From: Xanthomonas sacchari
GTDB taxonomy: Bacteria > Pseudomonadota > Gammaproteobacteria > Xanthomonadales > Xanthomonadaceae
Assembly (NCBI RefSeq): GCF_040529065.1
Contig: NZ_CP132343.1
Span: 4,667,001 to 4,731,000, forward strand
Reading direction: 5' to 3'
DNA length: 64,000 nucleotides
Both the position numbers and the translations under genes were made by a program. Shown piece by piece: positions 15,965 to 24,319 of this stretch; the first letter of the stretch is position 1; each line of letters opens with the position of its first letter. The notes beneath the pieces were generated by a model. It was given only the letters and a program-made list of their open reading frames with translations. It searched no databases and was not told the origin of the DNA.

Positions 15965-17332
15965 TCAGCTCGTCGGCGGCGGCGGCACGTAGCTGGACAG
16001 GCGCGCGTCGAAATACGGCTGTACCGCGGCGATGTTGGACTTGACCTGGATGTCCATGCCGACGTCGCGGCTCATGCCCAGCACGTCGTTGTCCGGCCAG
16101 CCAGGCCCGAAGCACCACTGCGTGCTGGGGATGTTGTTGGCCTGCAGGTGCGCGAGCATGCGCTTGGTCGCCAATTCCGCGCTGGCGTTGCCGGCCGGAT
16201 AGCCGTGCTCGCCGAGAAAGCCGCGCTTGCCTCTGTGTCCCAGCCAGTCGATGAACGGCTTGACCATCTCGATGCCGGTGTCCGGCGCAACGTTTTCATT
16301 GGGATTGGCCCAGGCGCCGCCTCCGCGGCCCTCGTTATCCAGATAGTTGTGCGCCTCGTAGACGATGCGGTCGTACGGGTCGGGGATCGTGTCCAGGTTG
16401 TTCGACGCCTCTTTCCACCGGCGGGCGCTGGCGTATTCGTTGCCGCAGACGAACACGTAATGCGACCGGTCGAAATCGAAGATGCGCGCCGCGGTGGCGG
16501 TGGCGGTGCGCAGCCAGTGGTCGGCCATCACCAGCTTGCTGCCGTCGGCGTTGTACTCCGGCCCCTCGTAGGGCTCGTTCATCAGGCCCCAGCCGAAGAT
16601 CGCCGGATGCGAGCGGAAGCGCTGCACGATGCGGCTCCACAGATCGGGCAGGCCGGCGGCGTTGTACAACGTGCAGCCCGGCGTGCCGATCACGCGGTAC
16701 TCGTAGAGCTTGAGCAGGTTGTCGGCCGGGTCGAAGTAGGCCAGGTACAGGAAATTGCCCTTGCGGTAGGTGCCGTTCCACACCGTTTGGTCGGCGGGGT
16801 CGGTGACCGCGCGGCCATCCGGCCCGATCAACTGGCCGGAGCCATCGCGCCGGTAACCGGACTTGCTCGCGACCTTGATCGGCAGGCGCATGTAGTCGTG
16901 CAGCTCCAGGATCGCCACCTTGCCGCGCAGCGCGAGCCGGTCCAGCACTTTCTCGACCTGGTCGCAGTACGTGGCGTTGAGCGGCATGCCCTGGCCGGTG
17001 CTGAAGCGTGCGGCGGTGGTGGGCAGCCGGAACAGCGGGCAGGCGCCAGCGGCGACGATGTGCTGGTCGCGGATGTCGCGGTAGTGCCGGTCGATGACGG
17101 CGTTGTCGACGAAGTTGTTGGACGCCAGCCCGGACAGATTGAGGCCGGCGAACGGCAGCGTGCCCGCGGCGCGGGCCTGGCCGCCGAGGCCCCACAGCGC
17201 GGCGCCGGCGGCGATGCCGACACCGGCGCGCAGCACGCTGCGGCGGCCCGGATCGGCCGGGGTGGAAACAAGGGACGGGGTGGGGGAGGAAACAGCGGAA
17301 GACGACGAACGCACATGCCGAAGCATGGACAC
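15965..17332 (-). CDS. Tat-exported GH5-type cellulase/endoglycosidase
   Basis: 455 residues. A twin-arginine signal (GRRSVLRAGVGIAAGAAL, about residues 29-46) directs export of a folded enzyme. The catalytic domain has the GH5 arrangement: AILELHDYM near residue 140, the acid/base Glu in GLMNEPYEG (about 250), YEAHNYLD (about 325), and the nucleophile Glu in RGFLGEHGYP (about 375). The domain is full length. A GH5 enzyme in a plant-associated genus is probably a beta-1,4-glucanase or mannanase; the exact substrate is not readable. An alternative ATG lies two codons later. It is divergent from ilvD. Confidence 0.88.
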   Translation of the reverse strand: MSMLRHVRSSSSAVSSPTPSLVSTPADPGRRSVLRAGVGIAAGAALWGLGGQARAAGTLPFAGLNLSGLASNNFVDNAVIDRHYRDIRDQHIVAAGACPLFRLPTTAARFSTGQGMPLNATYCDQVEKVLDRLALRGKVAILELHDYMRLPIKVASKSGYRRDGSGQLIGPDGRAVTDPADQTVWNGTYRKGNFLYLAYFDPADNLLKLYEYRVIGTPGCTLYNAAGLPDLWSRIVQRFRSHPAIFGWGLMNEPYEGPEYNADGSKLVMADHWLRTATATAARIFDFDRSHYVFVCGNEYASARRWKEASNNLDTIPDPYDRIVYEAHNYLDNEGRGGGAWANPNENVAPDTGIEMVKPFIDWLGHRGKRGFLGEHGYPAGNASAELATKRMLAHLQANNIPSTQWCFGPGWPDNDVLGMSRDVGMDIQVKSNIAAVQPYFDARLSSYVPPPPTS

Positions 17333-17570
17333 CTCCTGTGGTCATGATGGGCGAGCCGGGCCTACGCCCCCTGACGCACCGGCCACCGCAGTCTGCCAAG
17401 CGTGTTCGGGCAGGTCTGCGAACCGCTTCTCACTCCTGGCCGGCGCGCGGTGGCGCCAGCGTGCGTGCTAACGTGGTCGGCCCACCGGTGGGCGTCCACG
17501 ACGGTTGCAGCAGCAACGATCCGATCGCGCCACCATCGCCAGCCTCCCCGCCCGCTCGTTCGCTGCTCCC

Positions 17571-19409
17571 ATGCCCGACTATCGCTCCAAGACCTCCACC
17601 CACGGCCGCAACATGGCCGGCGCCCGCGCCCTGTGGCGCGCCACCGGCATGCAGGACGCCGACTTCCACAAGCCGATCATCGCCATCGCCAATTCCTTCA
17701 CCCAGTTCGTGCCCGGCCACGTGCACCTGAAGGATCTCGGGCAACTGGTCGCGCGCGAGATCGAGCGCGTCGGCGGCGTGGCCAAGGAGTTCGAAACCAT
17801 CGCCGTGGACGACGGCATCGCCATGGGCCACGACGGCATGCTGTACTCGCTGCCCAGCCGCGAGATCATCGCCGACTCTGTGGAGTACATGGTCAACGCG
17901 CACTGCGCCGATGCGCTGGTGTGCATCTCCAACTGCGACAAGATCACCCCCGGCATGCTGATGGCCGCCCTGCGCCTCAACATCCCCACCGTGTTCGTCT
18001 CCGGCGGGCCGATGGAAGCCGGCAAGACCAAGCTCGCCGACCACAACCTGGACCTGATCGACGCGATGGTGATCGCCGCCGATCCCACCGCCTCCGACGA
18101 GAAGGTCGCCGCGTTCGAGCGCAGCGCCTGCCCCACCTGCGGCTCCTGCTCGGGCATGTTCACCGCCAACTCGATGAACTGCCTGACCGAAGCGCTGGGC
18201 CTGGCCCTGCCCGGCAACGGCACCGTGGTCGCCACCCATGCCGACCGCGAGCAACTGTTCCTCAAGGCCGGCCGCACCGCGGTGGAACTGTGCCACCGCT
18301 GGTACGGCGCCGAAGACCCGCGCGCGCTGCCGCGCGGCATCGCCACCTTCGAAGCGTTCGAGAACGCGATGACCCTGGACATCGCGATGGGCGGCTCCAC
18401 CAACACCATCCTGCACCTGCTCGCCGCCGCGCAGGAAGCCGAGGTGCCGTTCACCCTGCGCGACATCGACCGCCTGTCCAAGCGCGTGCCGCAGCTGTGC
18501 AAGGTGGCGCCGAACACGCAGAAGTACCACATCGAGGACGTGCACCGCGCCGGCGGCATCGTCGCCATCCTCGGCGAACTGGCGCGCGGCGGCCTGCTGC
18601 ACACCGACCAGGCCACGGTGCACAGCCGCAGCCTGGCCGACGCCATCGCGCAGTGGGACATCACCCAGAGCGACGACCCCGCGGTGCAGACCTTCTACCA
18701 GGCCGGGCCGGCCGGCATTCCCACCCAGGTCGCCTTCAGCCAGGCCACGCGCTGGCCGAGCCTGGACGCCGACCGCGCCAGCGGCTGCATCCGCGACGTC
18801 GCCCACGCCTACTCGCAGGAGGGCGGGCTGGCGGTGCTGTACGGCAACATCGCCGAGGACGGCTGCGTGGTGAAGACCGCCGGCGTGGACGAATCCATCC
18901 ACGTGTTCGAGGGCAACGCCAAGGTGTTCGAAAGCCAGGACGCCGCGGTCAAGGGCATCCTCGCCGACGACGTGAAAGCCGGCGACGTCGTGGTGATCCG
19001 CTACGAAGGCCCCAAGGGCGGCCCCGGCATGCAGGAAATGCTGTACCCGACCTCGTACCTGAAGTCCAAGGGCCTGGGCAAGCAATGCGCCCTGCTCACC
19101 GACGGCCGCTTCTCCGGCGGCACCTCCGGCCTGTCGATCGGCCACGCCTCGCCGGAAGCGGCGGCGGGCGGCGCCATCGGCCTGGTCCGCGACGGCGACC
19201 GCATCCGCATCGACATCCCCCAGCGCAGCATCGACCTGCTGGTCTCCGACGCGGAACTGGCCACGCGCCGCGCCGAACAGGACGCGCGCGGCTGGAAGCC
19301 GGCTGAGCCGCGCCCGCGCAAGGTGAGCACTGCATTGAAAGCCTATGCGTTGCTGGCGACCAGTGCGGACAAGGGGGCGGTGCGGAACAAGGCGATGCTG
19401 GACGGGTGA
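17571..19409 (+). CDS. ilvD: Dihydroxy-acid dehydratase
   Basis: 612 residues from the ATG at 17571, the usual length of IlvD. It dehydrates 2,3-dihydroxy-isovalerate and 2,3-dihydroxy-3-methylvalerate in valine, leucine and isoleucine synthesis in the cytoplasm. The iron-sulfur cluster cysteines are present in [10 protein letters not shown] and [18 protein letters not shown], and [11 protein letters not shown] and [12 protein letters not shown] are conserved family motifs. It is intact. The integron remnant starts about 90 bases after the stop, the known site of integrons in xanthomonads. A hairpin at 19418 probably ends its transcript. Confidence 0.97.
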   Translation: MPDYRSKTSTHGRNMAGARALWRATGMQDADFHKPIIAIANSFTQFVPGHVHLKDLGQLVAREIERVGGVAKEFETIAVDDGIAMGHDGMLYSLPSREIIADSVEYMVNAHCADALVCISNCDKITPGMLMAALRLNIPTVFVSGGPMEAGKTKLADHNLDLIDAMVIAADPTASDEKVAAFERSACPTCGSCSGMFTANSMNCLTEALGLALPGNGTVVATHADREQLFLKAGRTAVELCHRWYGAEDPRALPRGIATFEAFENAMTLDIAMGGSTNTILHLLAAAQEAEVPFTLRDIDRLSKRVPQLCKVAPNTQKYHIEDVHRAGGIVAILGELARGGLLHTDQATVHSRSLADAIAQWDITQSDDPAVQTFYQAGPAGIPTQVAFSQATRWPSLDADRASGCIRDVAHAYSQEGGLAVLYGNIAEDGCVVKTAGVDESIHVFEGNAKVFESQDAAVKGILADDVKAGDVVVIRYEGPKGGPGMQEMLYPTSYLKSKGLGKQCALLTDGRFSGGTSGLSIGHASPEAAAGGAIGLVRDGDRIRIDIPQRSIDLLVSDAELATRRAEQDARGWKPAEPRPRKVSTALKAYALLATSADKGAVRNKAMLDG

Positions 19410-19417
19410 GGCGTTGT

Positions 19418-19449
19418 CATGGGGACCGTGGAGTTCCACGGCCCCCATG
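19418..19449. terminator. Hairpin directly after ilvD
   Basis: CATGGGG pairs with CCCCATG and CCGTGGA pairs with TCCACGG around a two-base centre, giving about 14 base pairs nine bases after the ilvD stop. There is no T-run, so it may be a weak or Rho-assisted terminator. Confidence 0.5.
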
Positions 19450-19467
19450 GCGTTCCGGCATTGCACT

Positions 19468-19492
19468 GTGGGAGGGACTTCAGTCCCGACGC
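19468..19492 (+). repeat. REP-type repeat, GGGACTTCAGTCCC core
   Basis: The 25-base unit beginning GTGGGAGGGACTTC and ending AGTCCCGACGC has a palindromic GGGACTTCAGTCCC core. The same 25 bases occur at 50136-50160. It lies between ilvD and the intI remnant. Confidence 0.75.
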
Positions 19493-19496
19493 GGGA

Positions 19497-19732
19497 TCAC
19501 AAACGCCCAAGGCTATGCTGCTTTTCTGGACACATGCGGAGGACGTGCGCGGCCTGCCCCATCCGCGCTGAATGCCGTTCACCATTGACCAGGATGAAGC
19601 GCCCCATCCAGCCAACAGACATTTGCTCGGTACGCAGGCTGTCATGCCGAAGTCGCAACCGGCCCGCACCTGCTCCAGCAACCTCGGCGGTTGATGCGCC
19701 ATTACACCTTCATCGTCACGGGTGTAACTCAT
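19497..19732 (-). pseudogene. intI: Integron integrase (intI) N-terminal remnant next to ilvD
   Basis: From an ATG at 19730-19732 the minus strand reads into LLEQVRA; one missing base then shifts the frame, and the other frame continues RLRHDSLRTEQMSVGWMGRF and ILVNGERH, an unmistakable IntI N-terminus. It ends at a TGA at 19497-19499 after about 78 codons. The rest of the core-binding domain and the whole catalytic domain are gone, replaced by the REP repeat and ilvD. The orientation, opposite to the cassettes, is that of a normal integron. Broken intI genes are common in Xanthomonas. Confidence 0.85.
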
Positions 19733-19898
19733 ACGCCAGCTCGAACATCGGATAACGTAGCCAGCATTGGCACACGGAGCCGCGGCCACCATCAGGCAAG
19801 TCATTGATGCAGGGTGGGAATTTCCCGCTTTGCAGACGTCTGGCGTTGGTGGATACTTGGCGCATCACCGCTTTTGGGCGGTCCAATAGTAGTTAGGC
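19733..19898 (+). other. attI: attI region of the main integron
   Basis: The stretch lies between the intI remnant and the first cassette and ends in an intact core GTTAGGC at 19892-19898, where the first cassette joins. It aligns with 12538-12698. The cassette promoter Pc would be expected in or near the intI remnant, but I cannot point to clear -35/-10 boxes. Confidence 0.7.
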
Positions 19899-19947
19899 TC
19901 ATCAATCGAGCGCATTGCTGACCGCTTCAAATCCAATCATCAACACC

Positions 19948-20283
19948 ATGAGTGCCAGCGACTTCGACCTAACACTGCAAGAGCTGCATCAAAAATCGGT
20001 GCAGCGCCTAATTGCGGCTGAGACATACGATGCAGAAGCCTTCAATCAACTGAAGAGCTATTTGTTCGAGAAATCGAGCGCCATCAAACAGGAGCATGTT
20101 GTCTCCAAGCAGGTTTTATCTGTCATCTTGGATGCAGCTCGCATCATCGAAAGTCGGGCTGAATACATGCCCACGGTGCGAGAGCAGCTACCACTCGCAA
20201 ACGACTTTCACATGCTTCTTGGGCTGATAGCAATTGGTGAAGCTTGGGGCGATAGAACGCCTGGCGTTCCCCGTGTTCGGTAG
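19948..20283 (+). CDS. Integron cassette 1 protein, unknown family
   Basis: 111 residues from the ATG at 19948-19950; a TTG at 19915 in the same frame would add eleven. The product is helical and soluble, with a coiled-coil-like stretch (about residues 10-60) and no signal peptide. I do not recognise it. As the first cassette after attI it is the most recently inserted in a classical array and the best placed for expression from an integron promoter. About 97 bases separate its stop from the attC, an unusually long gap within a cassette. Confidence 0.65.
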   Translation: MSASDFDLTLQELHQKSVQRLIAAETYDAEAFNQLKSYLFEKSSAIKQEHVVSKQVLSVILDAARIIESRAEYMPTVREQLPLANDFHMLLGLIAIGEAWGDRTPGVPRVR

Positions 20284-20379
20284 GCCAGTCAATGACCTCC
20301 GGTGCTATCTCAATTCCTGTTCCGTCGCCTGCTAGTGCAGGCCTGGTGGTACTAGCCAGGCCTTCCACTACACGCCCCA

Positions 20380-20449
20380 GCCTAACTGGTTGTTCAACAG
20401 GACGTCTACCAGCTTCGCTGGCAGTCGCCTGTTAACGCGGGCGTTGAGC
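20380..20449 (+). repeat. attC: attC site of cassette 1 (70 bp)
   Basis: Outer cores GCCTAAC (20380-20386) and GTTGAGC (20443-20449) enclose an imperfect palindrome around CCAGCTTCGCTGG. The centre differs from the common type further along the array, so this cassette has a different attC lineage. Confidence 0.8.
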
Positions 20450-20458
20450 ATCACAAGT

Positions 20459-20905
20459 ATGAGCTACACGCTGCAGGCAGTGATCGCAAAATCGGGAGTG
20501 CTTCCCGATTCTTTACCGTTCGAGTTGGAACGGGTCCAGCTCCAAAGTGGCTTCGAGCTCGTTCCGCTCACATCAAATATTCGAGATGTCCATGGGATTG
20601 CCTTCTGTCCACTGACTGATGAAGGAGACGAAGAGCTTCCACTGTCACTCCTGAAACTTTGCGAGCCTTTGAGTGCAGGCGGAGAAGTTGCCTACATAGA
20701 AGCAGAGATTTTTGGTGGAGCGGGAATGCAAGCTCACGCAATTTTCGCTCATGGCAAAGCAATCGGGTCGCCAGTAGTCGCTCAATCCGCCATCAACACT
20801 GCTCTTGTTAGGCTGGGCGCAGAGCGAGGAGAAGCCACGGACGAATTCGAATCGATCGGTCTAGGTTTGAACCGAGATACAGATCAATGGGTGCCGAGAA
20901 CATGA
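20459..20905 (+). CDS. Integron cassette 2 protein, unknown family
   Basis: 148 residues from the ATG at 20459, nine bases after the cassette boundary; an upstream in-frame start at 20390 lies inside the previous attC and is rejected. The product is soluble, with no signal peptide, and mixed alpha/beta (VPLTSNIRDVHGIAFCP, EVAYIEAEIFGGAGMQAHAI). The region resembles immunity-type or orphan cassette proteins in size only; I do not recognise a family. Confidence 0.7.
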   Translation: MSYTLQAVIAKSGVLPDSLPFELERVQLQSGFELVPLTSNIRDVHGIAFCPLTDEGDEELPLSLLKLCEPLSAGGEVAYIEAEIFGGAGMQAHAIFAHGKAIGSPVVAQSAINTALVRLGAERGEATDEFESIGLGLNRDTDQWVPRT

Positions 20906-20906
20906 C

Positions 20907-20963
20907 GCCCAACCAATCGTTCCATCGGACCGGTCCGGCGGCTGCTGAACTCAAACGTTAGGT
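20907..20963 (+). repeat. attC: attC site of cassette 2 (57 bp)
   Basis: Outer cores GCCCAAC (20907-20913) and GTTAGGT (20957-20963) flank a palindrome centred on CGGACCGGTCCG. The first core has C for T at one position. The site starts one base after the stop codon. Confidence 0.8.
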
Positions 20964-20966
20964 GCC

Positions 20967-21407
20967 ATGTCCAAGCTCCTCTCAATCCTGCTATCGACAG
21001 TTCTGCTCGGTGGATACTCCGCCGCTGCATGCAGTTCTTCACTGGACCTGTATGGTGCTTTCTTCAAGGCCGGCCATCCCATCAAGGGCGAGACGATCGA
21101 CGAGGCTGTTACTGGGGCAGACCAAATTGCCAACTTGAATCGCTCTGTCGAGCTAATCAAGCGCTACCCGGACGTCAGGTTCGAGATTGCGGGCCATACG
21201 GATCAGTATGAGTGTTCCGGGCAAGAGTGCCGCTATCTCGCCCAACGTCGAGCGCTTCTCCTATACAGGTTCCTGCTAGCCGCTGGCGTAGATCCGCTTT
21301 GTGTCATTGCTCTAACCGAGTACGGGACCACTCGCCCGATCGCTGGCAAACGGGAGGAGAACTCGCTCAATCAGCGCGCCGAGCTAAACGTTGACATTGA
21401 GCCGTAA
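20967..21407 (+). CDS. Integron cassette 3: exported OmpA-like peptidoglycan-binding protein
   Basis: 146 residues. Residues 1-21 form a signal peptide with a possible lipobox ending AAAC, so it may be a lipoprotein. The C-terminal two thirds match the OmpA/MotB-like fold: RYPDVRFEIAGHTDQ, then RYLAQRRALLLYRFLLAAGV, and a final NSLNQRAELNVD in place of the usual N-x-R-R-V ending. The Asp and Arg expected to hold diaminopimelate (near GHTD and NQRAE) are there. OmpA-like domains tie outer-membrane or periplasmic proteins to the cell wall. An envelope protein on a mobile cassette is notable. Confidence 0.75.
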   Translation: MSKLLSILLSTVLLGGYSAAACSSSLDLYGAFFKAGHPIKGETIDEAVTGADQIANLNRSVELIKRYPDVRFEIAGHTDQYECSGQECRYLAQRRALLLYRFLLAAGVDPLCVIALTEYGTTRPIAGKREENSLNQRAELNVDIEP

Positions 21408-21423
21408 AGTGCTCCAGCATGAC

Positions 21424-21483
21424 ACCTAACAATTCATTCAAGCCGATGCCGCTTCGCGGCGCGGCTTAATTCAGGCGTTAGGC
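21424..21483 (+). repeat. attC: attC site of cassette 3 (60 bp)
   Basis: This is the common type of the array: ACCTAAC at the left, then AATTCATTCAAGCCGA, a GCCGCTTCGCGGC centre, GGCTTAATTCAGGC and GTTAGGC at 21477-21483. All core bases are intact. Confidence 0.9.
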
Positions 21484-21492
21484 ATAAACGTA

Positions 21493-21774
21493 ATGTCTGT
21501 CGAAATCGCCGAGTTCCGGCAAATGCTGGAGGCGGGGCAGCGCTACCTGGGCGGCACTTGCTCCATTCAAGAGCTCAACGGCAGCGTCAACCAGTGCCGC
21601 GACGCGGCTCGGTTCTGGGGCGGTCATCCAGCGCTGGCGCAAGTCGTGGACGATTGGTCCCAAGTTGTTGACCGGCGCTGGAACGAATGTGGGCATTCGC
21701 CAGATCCACTCACCGAACAACAGTTCAAGTCCTGGCTGGGCCAGCAGCTCACACTGCTTTCGGCACATGCCTAA
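21493..21774 (+). CDS. Integron cassette 4 protein, unknown family
   Basis: 93 residues from the ATG at 21493, ten bases after the boundary. The stop TAA is part of the next attC core (GCCTAAC), the tight packing typical of cassettes. The product is small, soluble and helical with conserved-looking Trp and Cys positions (ARFWGGHPALAQVVDDW, KSWLGQQL). I do not recognise it; the size fits an immunity or adaptor protein but nothing shows this. Confidence 0.7.
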   Translation: MSVEIAEFRQMLEAGQRYLGGTCSIQELNGSVNQCRDAARFWGGHPALAQVVDDWSQVVDRRWNECGHSPDPLTEQQFKSWLGQQLTLLSAHA

Positions 21775-21828
21775 CATCTCGTTCAACGCGGACGCACTAA
21801 CGTGCGCCGCTTAACTCCAGCGTTAGGG
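21769..21828 (+). repeat. attC: attC site of cassette 4 (60 bp)
   Basis: Outer cores GCCTAAC (21769-21775) and GTTAGGG (21822-21828). The centre is a diverged palindrome (GCGCACGTTAGTGCG on one strand). It overlaps the end of the cassette 4 gene. Confidence 0.85.
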
Positions 21829-21830
21829 CC

Positions 21831-22265
21831 ATGCAAGAGGTTTATCGCTACAGCTATCTTTGGAATGGAACACAACTGGGTTGGACGCTGATGCGCGTCA
21901 ACCGACAGTCCATGTCACTTTGCATTATATTTTCTGAGCAAGGTCCAACTGTTGCGGAACTGAAAGCTGTAAGAGAAGTAGTGCCCTCATACAAAGGCCT
22001 AACCTCCTCCGAAGTTCTTCGGGCGCTGCGCGGCACATCGAAACTTAATGTCGATTTCCCGGACTCACAAACAGGTCGGCGCATCGCCTTGATATGCCGC
22101 CAGCATGGCCTAGTGATAGAAGAGTACGCTCAAGACCAAAGCGGCTTCCTACTTTTCAATGAGCTCACAAAAATGGCGCTAGTAATTGAGGATGAAGTGG
22201 TGGGAGAAGCCGTAAAGGATGAAGCACTCCGGAGAGGTGTTCCGGTGAGGCACATAGAAGCATGA
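21831..22265 (+). CDS. Integron cassette 5 protein with possible L7/L12-like domain
   Basis: 144 residues from the ATG two bases after the cassette boundary. The stretch at about residues 40-100 (ELKAVREVVPSYKGLTSSEV, then RRIALICRQHGLVIE) has the spacing of the ribosomal protein L7/L12 C-terminal fold: a VR-V helix, a loop, an LxALRG segment, and a final G-x-V-I-E strand. This is an impression from the pattern, not a search result. The protein has no signal peptide. Such domains occur in other uncharacterised small proteins. Confidence 0.65.
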   Translation: MQEVYRYSYLWNGTQLGWTLMRVNRQSMSLCIIFSEQGPTVAELKAVREVVPSYKGLTSSEVLRALRGTSKLNVDFPDSQTGRRIALICRQHGLVIEEYAQDQSGFLLFNELTKMALVIEDEVVGEAVKDEALRRGVPVRHIEA

Positions 22266-22298
22266 AACAAAACCCCAAAACCGTGCCTACGTTCCACG

Positions 22299-22392
22299 AC
22301 CTAACCGTTTGGTCAAGCCGACGCCTACAAGCTTCGCTCGCAGGTGCCCTCCGCACTTCGTGCTCCGGCACGGTTTATCGCGGGCGTTAGAG
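22299..22392 (+). repeat. attC: attC site of cassette 5 (94 bp, long type)
   Basis: Outer cores ACCTAAC (22299-22305) and GTTAGAG (22386-22392) enclose a longer variable part with two stem-like units. It is the longest attC in the array, another lineage. Confidence 0.8.
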
Positions 22393-22395
22393 CCG

Positions 22396-22677
22396 ATGAT
22401 CAAGTCCGCAGCCATTGTCAGATTCGCGACGTTGCTTCTGGCTTTAGCCTCATGGTTGGTCGCTATCCTATTCTTGATAGCTGCACTACATGCCGACGCA
22501 ACCGTTCCTCCTGGCCAAGTTAACGAGTCCATGCTCGGATACGTGATATCTTTGGTTCTTGCACTGACAGGCTTGGCTCTACTTGGCGTTTCCCGCATCC
22601 ACCACAAGGATCGTCCTGCATCATCCGCGGATGCACAGGACCCGAGCAACGGGTATGAGTATAGGAATGGGCTATAA
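22396..22677 (+). CDS. Integron cassette 6: small membrane protein
   Basis: 93 residues from the ATG at 22396, three bases after the boundary; an upstream in-frame start falls in the preceding attC. Two transmembrane helices are clear (about residues 8-32 and 47-66) with a short loop between and a polar C-terminal tail. I do not recognise the family. The TAA stop overlaps the attC core. Confidence 0.7.
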   Translation: MIKSAAIVRFATLLLALASWLVAILFLIAALHADATVPPGQVNESMLGYVISLVLALTGLALLGVSRIHHKDRPASSADAQDPSNGYEYRNGL

Positions 22678-22731
22678 CAATTCATTCAAGCCGAACCCGC
22701 TTCGCGGGCCGGCTTAATTCTGGTGTTAGGT
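22672..22731 (+). repeat. attC: attC site of cassette 6 (60 bp)
   Basis: Common type with outer cores CTATAAC (22672-22678) and GTTAGGT (22725-22731), and a CCCGCTTCGCGGG centre. The left core has A in place of C at the third base. Confidence 0.85.
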
Positions 22732-22737
22732 GCGCCC

Positions 22738-23496
22738 ATGCACTCTCGCTCTCTTGCCTCAGTTCTGATGCTTCTCGCGCTGTCTTCCTGTGCGCAAGAG
22801 ACACCCCCTATCGAAGATCGGAAGGAAAAGATCAAGGTCATGGAATCCAACGCAACAGGGGCATCGCTCGAGCGGAGAACACGTTCAGTCGCCCGACTCA
22901 AATCGGAAGGGGTGCCATTCATTGAACATCTTCCGGCAATTGAGGATGTCCGTGATGTCAAACGCAGGACCAAAGAGGAAATTGCGTGGCGAGCAATGGC
23001 CCTACTAGTCGTGGCCGTTAAAGGTGAAGGCCTAGAGCAGCCTATTGTCGACAAGATCGTCAAAGACTATGGTCTCGATGGACACTTAACGCCCAACGAG
23101 GCGGCCTTCGTTCAGCAGCAATCTCCTAATACCCATGACCGAATCCAGTTTGCTTGGCGGTATGAGGCTGCATGGACTCTGCTGTGGTCGCTTGGCTACG
23201 TCGAGGCCTTGGGGAAGCCCACCGAAATCTGCGACGTCCCACGCGCTGTGAAGTTCCTACACGAACGCACTTCCTCACAGTTTATTTCTGATTCCAAGCT
23301 ACGGACCATAGAAGAGATCCTGGATGAGGCGGATCTAATCTATCGCTATCACTGGGCGGTAGTTGATGCCAGGATAAACGGCAAGCAAGCCCCAGCATCT
23401 CTAGAGCCGGGAGTAACCATGGAGAGGCACCATGCCCTCAACTGGCTCATTGGATATATGGATCAAGAGTGGGATGACATCTCGACAGACACCTAA
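22738..23496 (+). CDS. Integron cassette 7: DUF4272 lipoprotein
   Basis: 252 residues from the ATG at 22738; a GTG at 22723 lies inside the attC. The N-terminus is a lipoprotein signal with lipobox LSSC (Cys about residue 23). From about residue 45 it follows the DUF4272 family: RRTRSVARLKSEGVPFIEHL, RTKEEIAWRAMALLVV, FAWRYEAAWTLLWSLGYV, LDEADLIYRYHWAVVDAR and ERHHALNWLIGY. DUF4272 proteins are usually cytoplasmic, so an export signal is unusual. The function is unknown. The stop overlaps the next attC. Confidence 0.82.
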   Translation: MHSRSLASVLMLLALSSCAQETPPIEDRKEKIKVMESNATGASLERRTRSVARLKSEGVPFIEHLPAIEDVRDVKRRTKEEIAWRAMALLVVAVKGEGLEQPIVDKIVKDYGLDGHLTPNEAAFVQQQSPNTHDRIQFAWRYEAAWTLLWSLGYVEALGKPTEICDVPRAVKFLHERTSSQFISDSKLRTIEEILDEADLIYRYHWAVVDARINGKQAPASLEPGVTMERHHALNWLIGYMDQEWDDISTDT

Positions 23497-23546
23497 CAAT
23501 TCATTCAAGCCGACGCCTTTGGCGCGGCTTAACTCAGGTGTTAGGC
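23491..23546 (+). repeat. attC: attC site of cassette 7 (56 bp)
   Basis: Common type with a shortened centre (GCCTTTGGC). Outer cores ACCTAAC (23491-23497) and GTTAGGC (23540-23546). Confidence 0.88.
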
Positions 23547-23562
23547 TCTCCATACTCCACCC

Positions 23563-24231
23563 ATGAAGAAGATCATCACCTCAACGCTCGCGGCGCTCGG
23601 CAGAGCATCGTCCGCGCAGGCGGATCCAGTGCAAACCATCGACGCGAAGTCGATTCGGTTTTCGATGCCAACCGTCGCAGCCGATCAGATCGACTTCGTG
23701 ATCCCGACCAAAGAGTCGTTCGAAGGGGCGCCACAGTTTCACGAAGACGAATGGCGGCAGTTGGAGTTCTTTCCGGTCGCGCGCCTTCAAGAGATCAAGC
23801 GGCGATTGGCTGAATACAAGTCCTTTGAGCTGGGCCATCGCACTCAATACGGGTGGACGGAAATCTACGCGAGGCGCTTAGCGCCATCCGAGGTGGTAGC
23901 GGGCGATGATGCGGTTGCTCAAGTCGGCAGGGTAGTTGGTGCCAAACTCGCCCCCTCACCTATCCTCACCACCGCGTCGCGTCCACTTGGGCAAGTCAAG
24001 GGCGGCTTCACGCTAACAATCGGTGGGGGAGTCTTTCTCTACGGGATTGCCAGCCAAGGTGAGGTTGTCGCGCTCGGCGCCATGGTGGAGCGCGGCGGAG
24101 AGGATCTCAAACTGACCCACGCATTTGCTCAACTGAACAAGACGTACAAGCTCATCCTGGTGGACTGGCGCTCTCAGCTGGTGCTCGTGTCGCTTGCGCT
24201 GTCCGGGGATGTAGATGTCTGGCGCCCATGA
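23563..24231 (+). CDS. Integron cassette 8 protein, possibly exported
   Basis: 222 residues from the ATG at 23563. The first 20 residues look like a weak signal peptide (basic start, then a short hydrophobic stretch ending SAQAD). The rest is mixed alpha/beta, with a Tyr/Trp-rich segment (HRTQYGWTEIYARRL) and a Gly-rich strand region (GGFTLTIGGGVFLYGI). I do not recognise it. Its attC starts directly after the stop. Confidence 0.68.
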   Translation: MKKIITSTLAALGRASSAQADPVQTIDAKSIRFSMPTVAADQIDFVIPTKESFEGAPQFHEDEWRQLEFFPVARLQEIKRRLAEYKSFELGHRTQYGWTEIYARRLAPSEVVAGDDAVAQVGRVVGAKLAPSPILTTASRPLGQVKGGFTLTIGGGVFLYGIASQGEVVALGAMVERGGEDLKLTHAFAQLNKTYKLILVDWRSQLVLVSLALSGDVDVWRP

Positions 24232-24309
24232 GCCTAACCCCTCCATCAAGCGAACGTCTTTGAGCTGCCTGCGCCAGCCCAAAGCCGCCGCTCATGTCGA
24301 ACGTTAGGC
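24232..24309 (+). repeat. attC: attC site of cassette 8 (78 bp)
   Basis: Outer cores GCCTAAC (24232-24238) and GTTAGGC (24303-24309) are intact; the interior differs from the common type, so this cassette probably came from another integron pool. Confidence 0.82.
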
Positions 24310-24319
24310 CGCTTATCCA

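Noticed and set aside
19497-19900. A tRNA or phage attachment site at the integron edge
   Set aside because: No cloverleaf or tRNA 3' end could be found; the border is ilvD plus an intI remnant.
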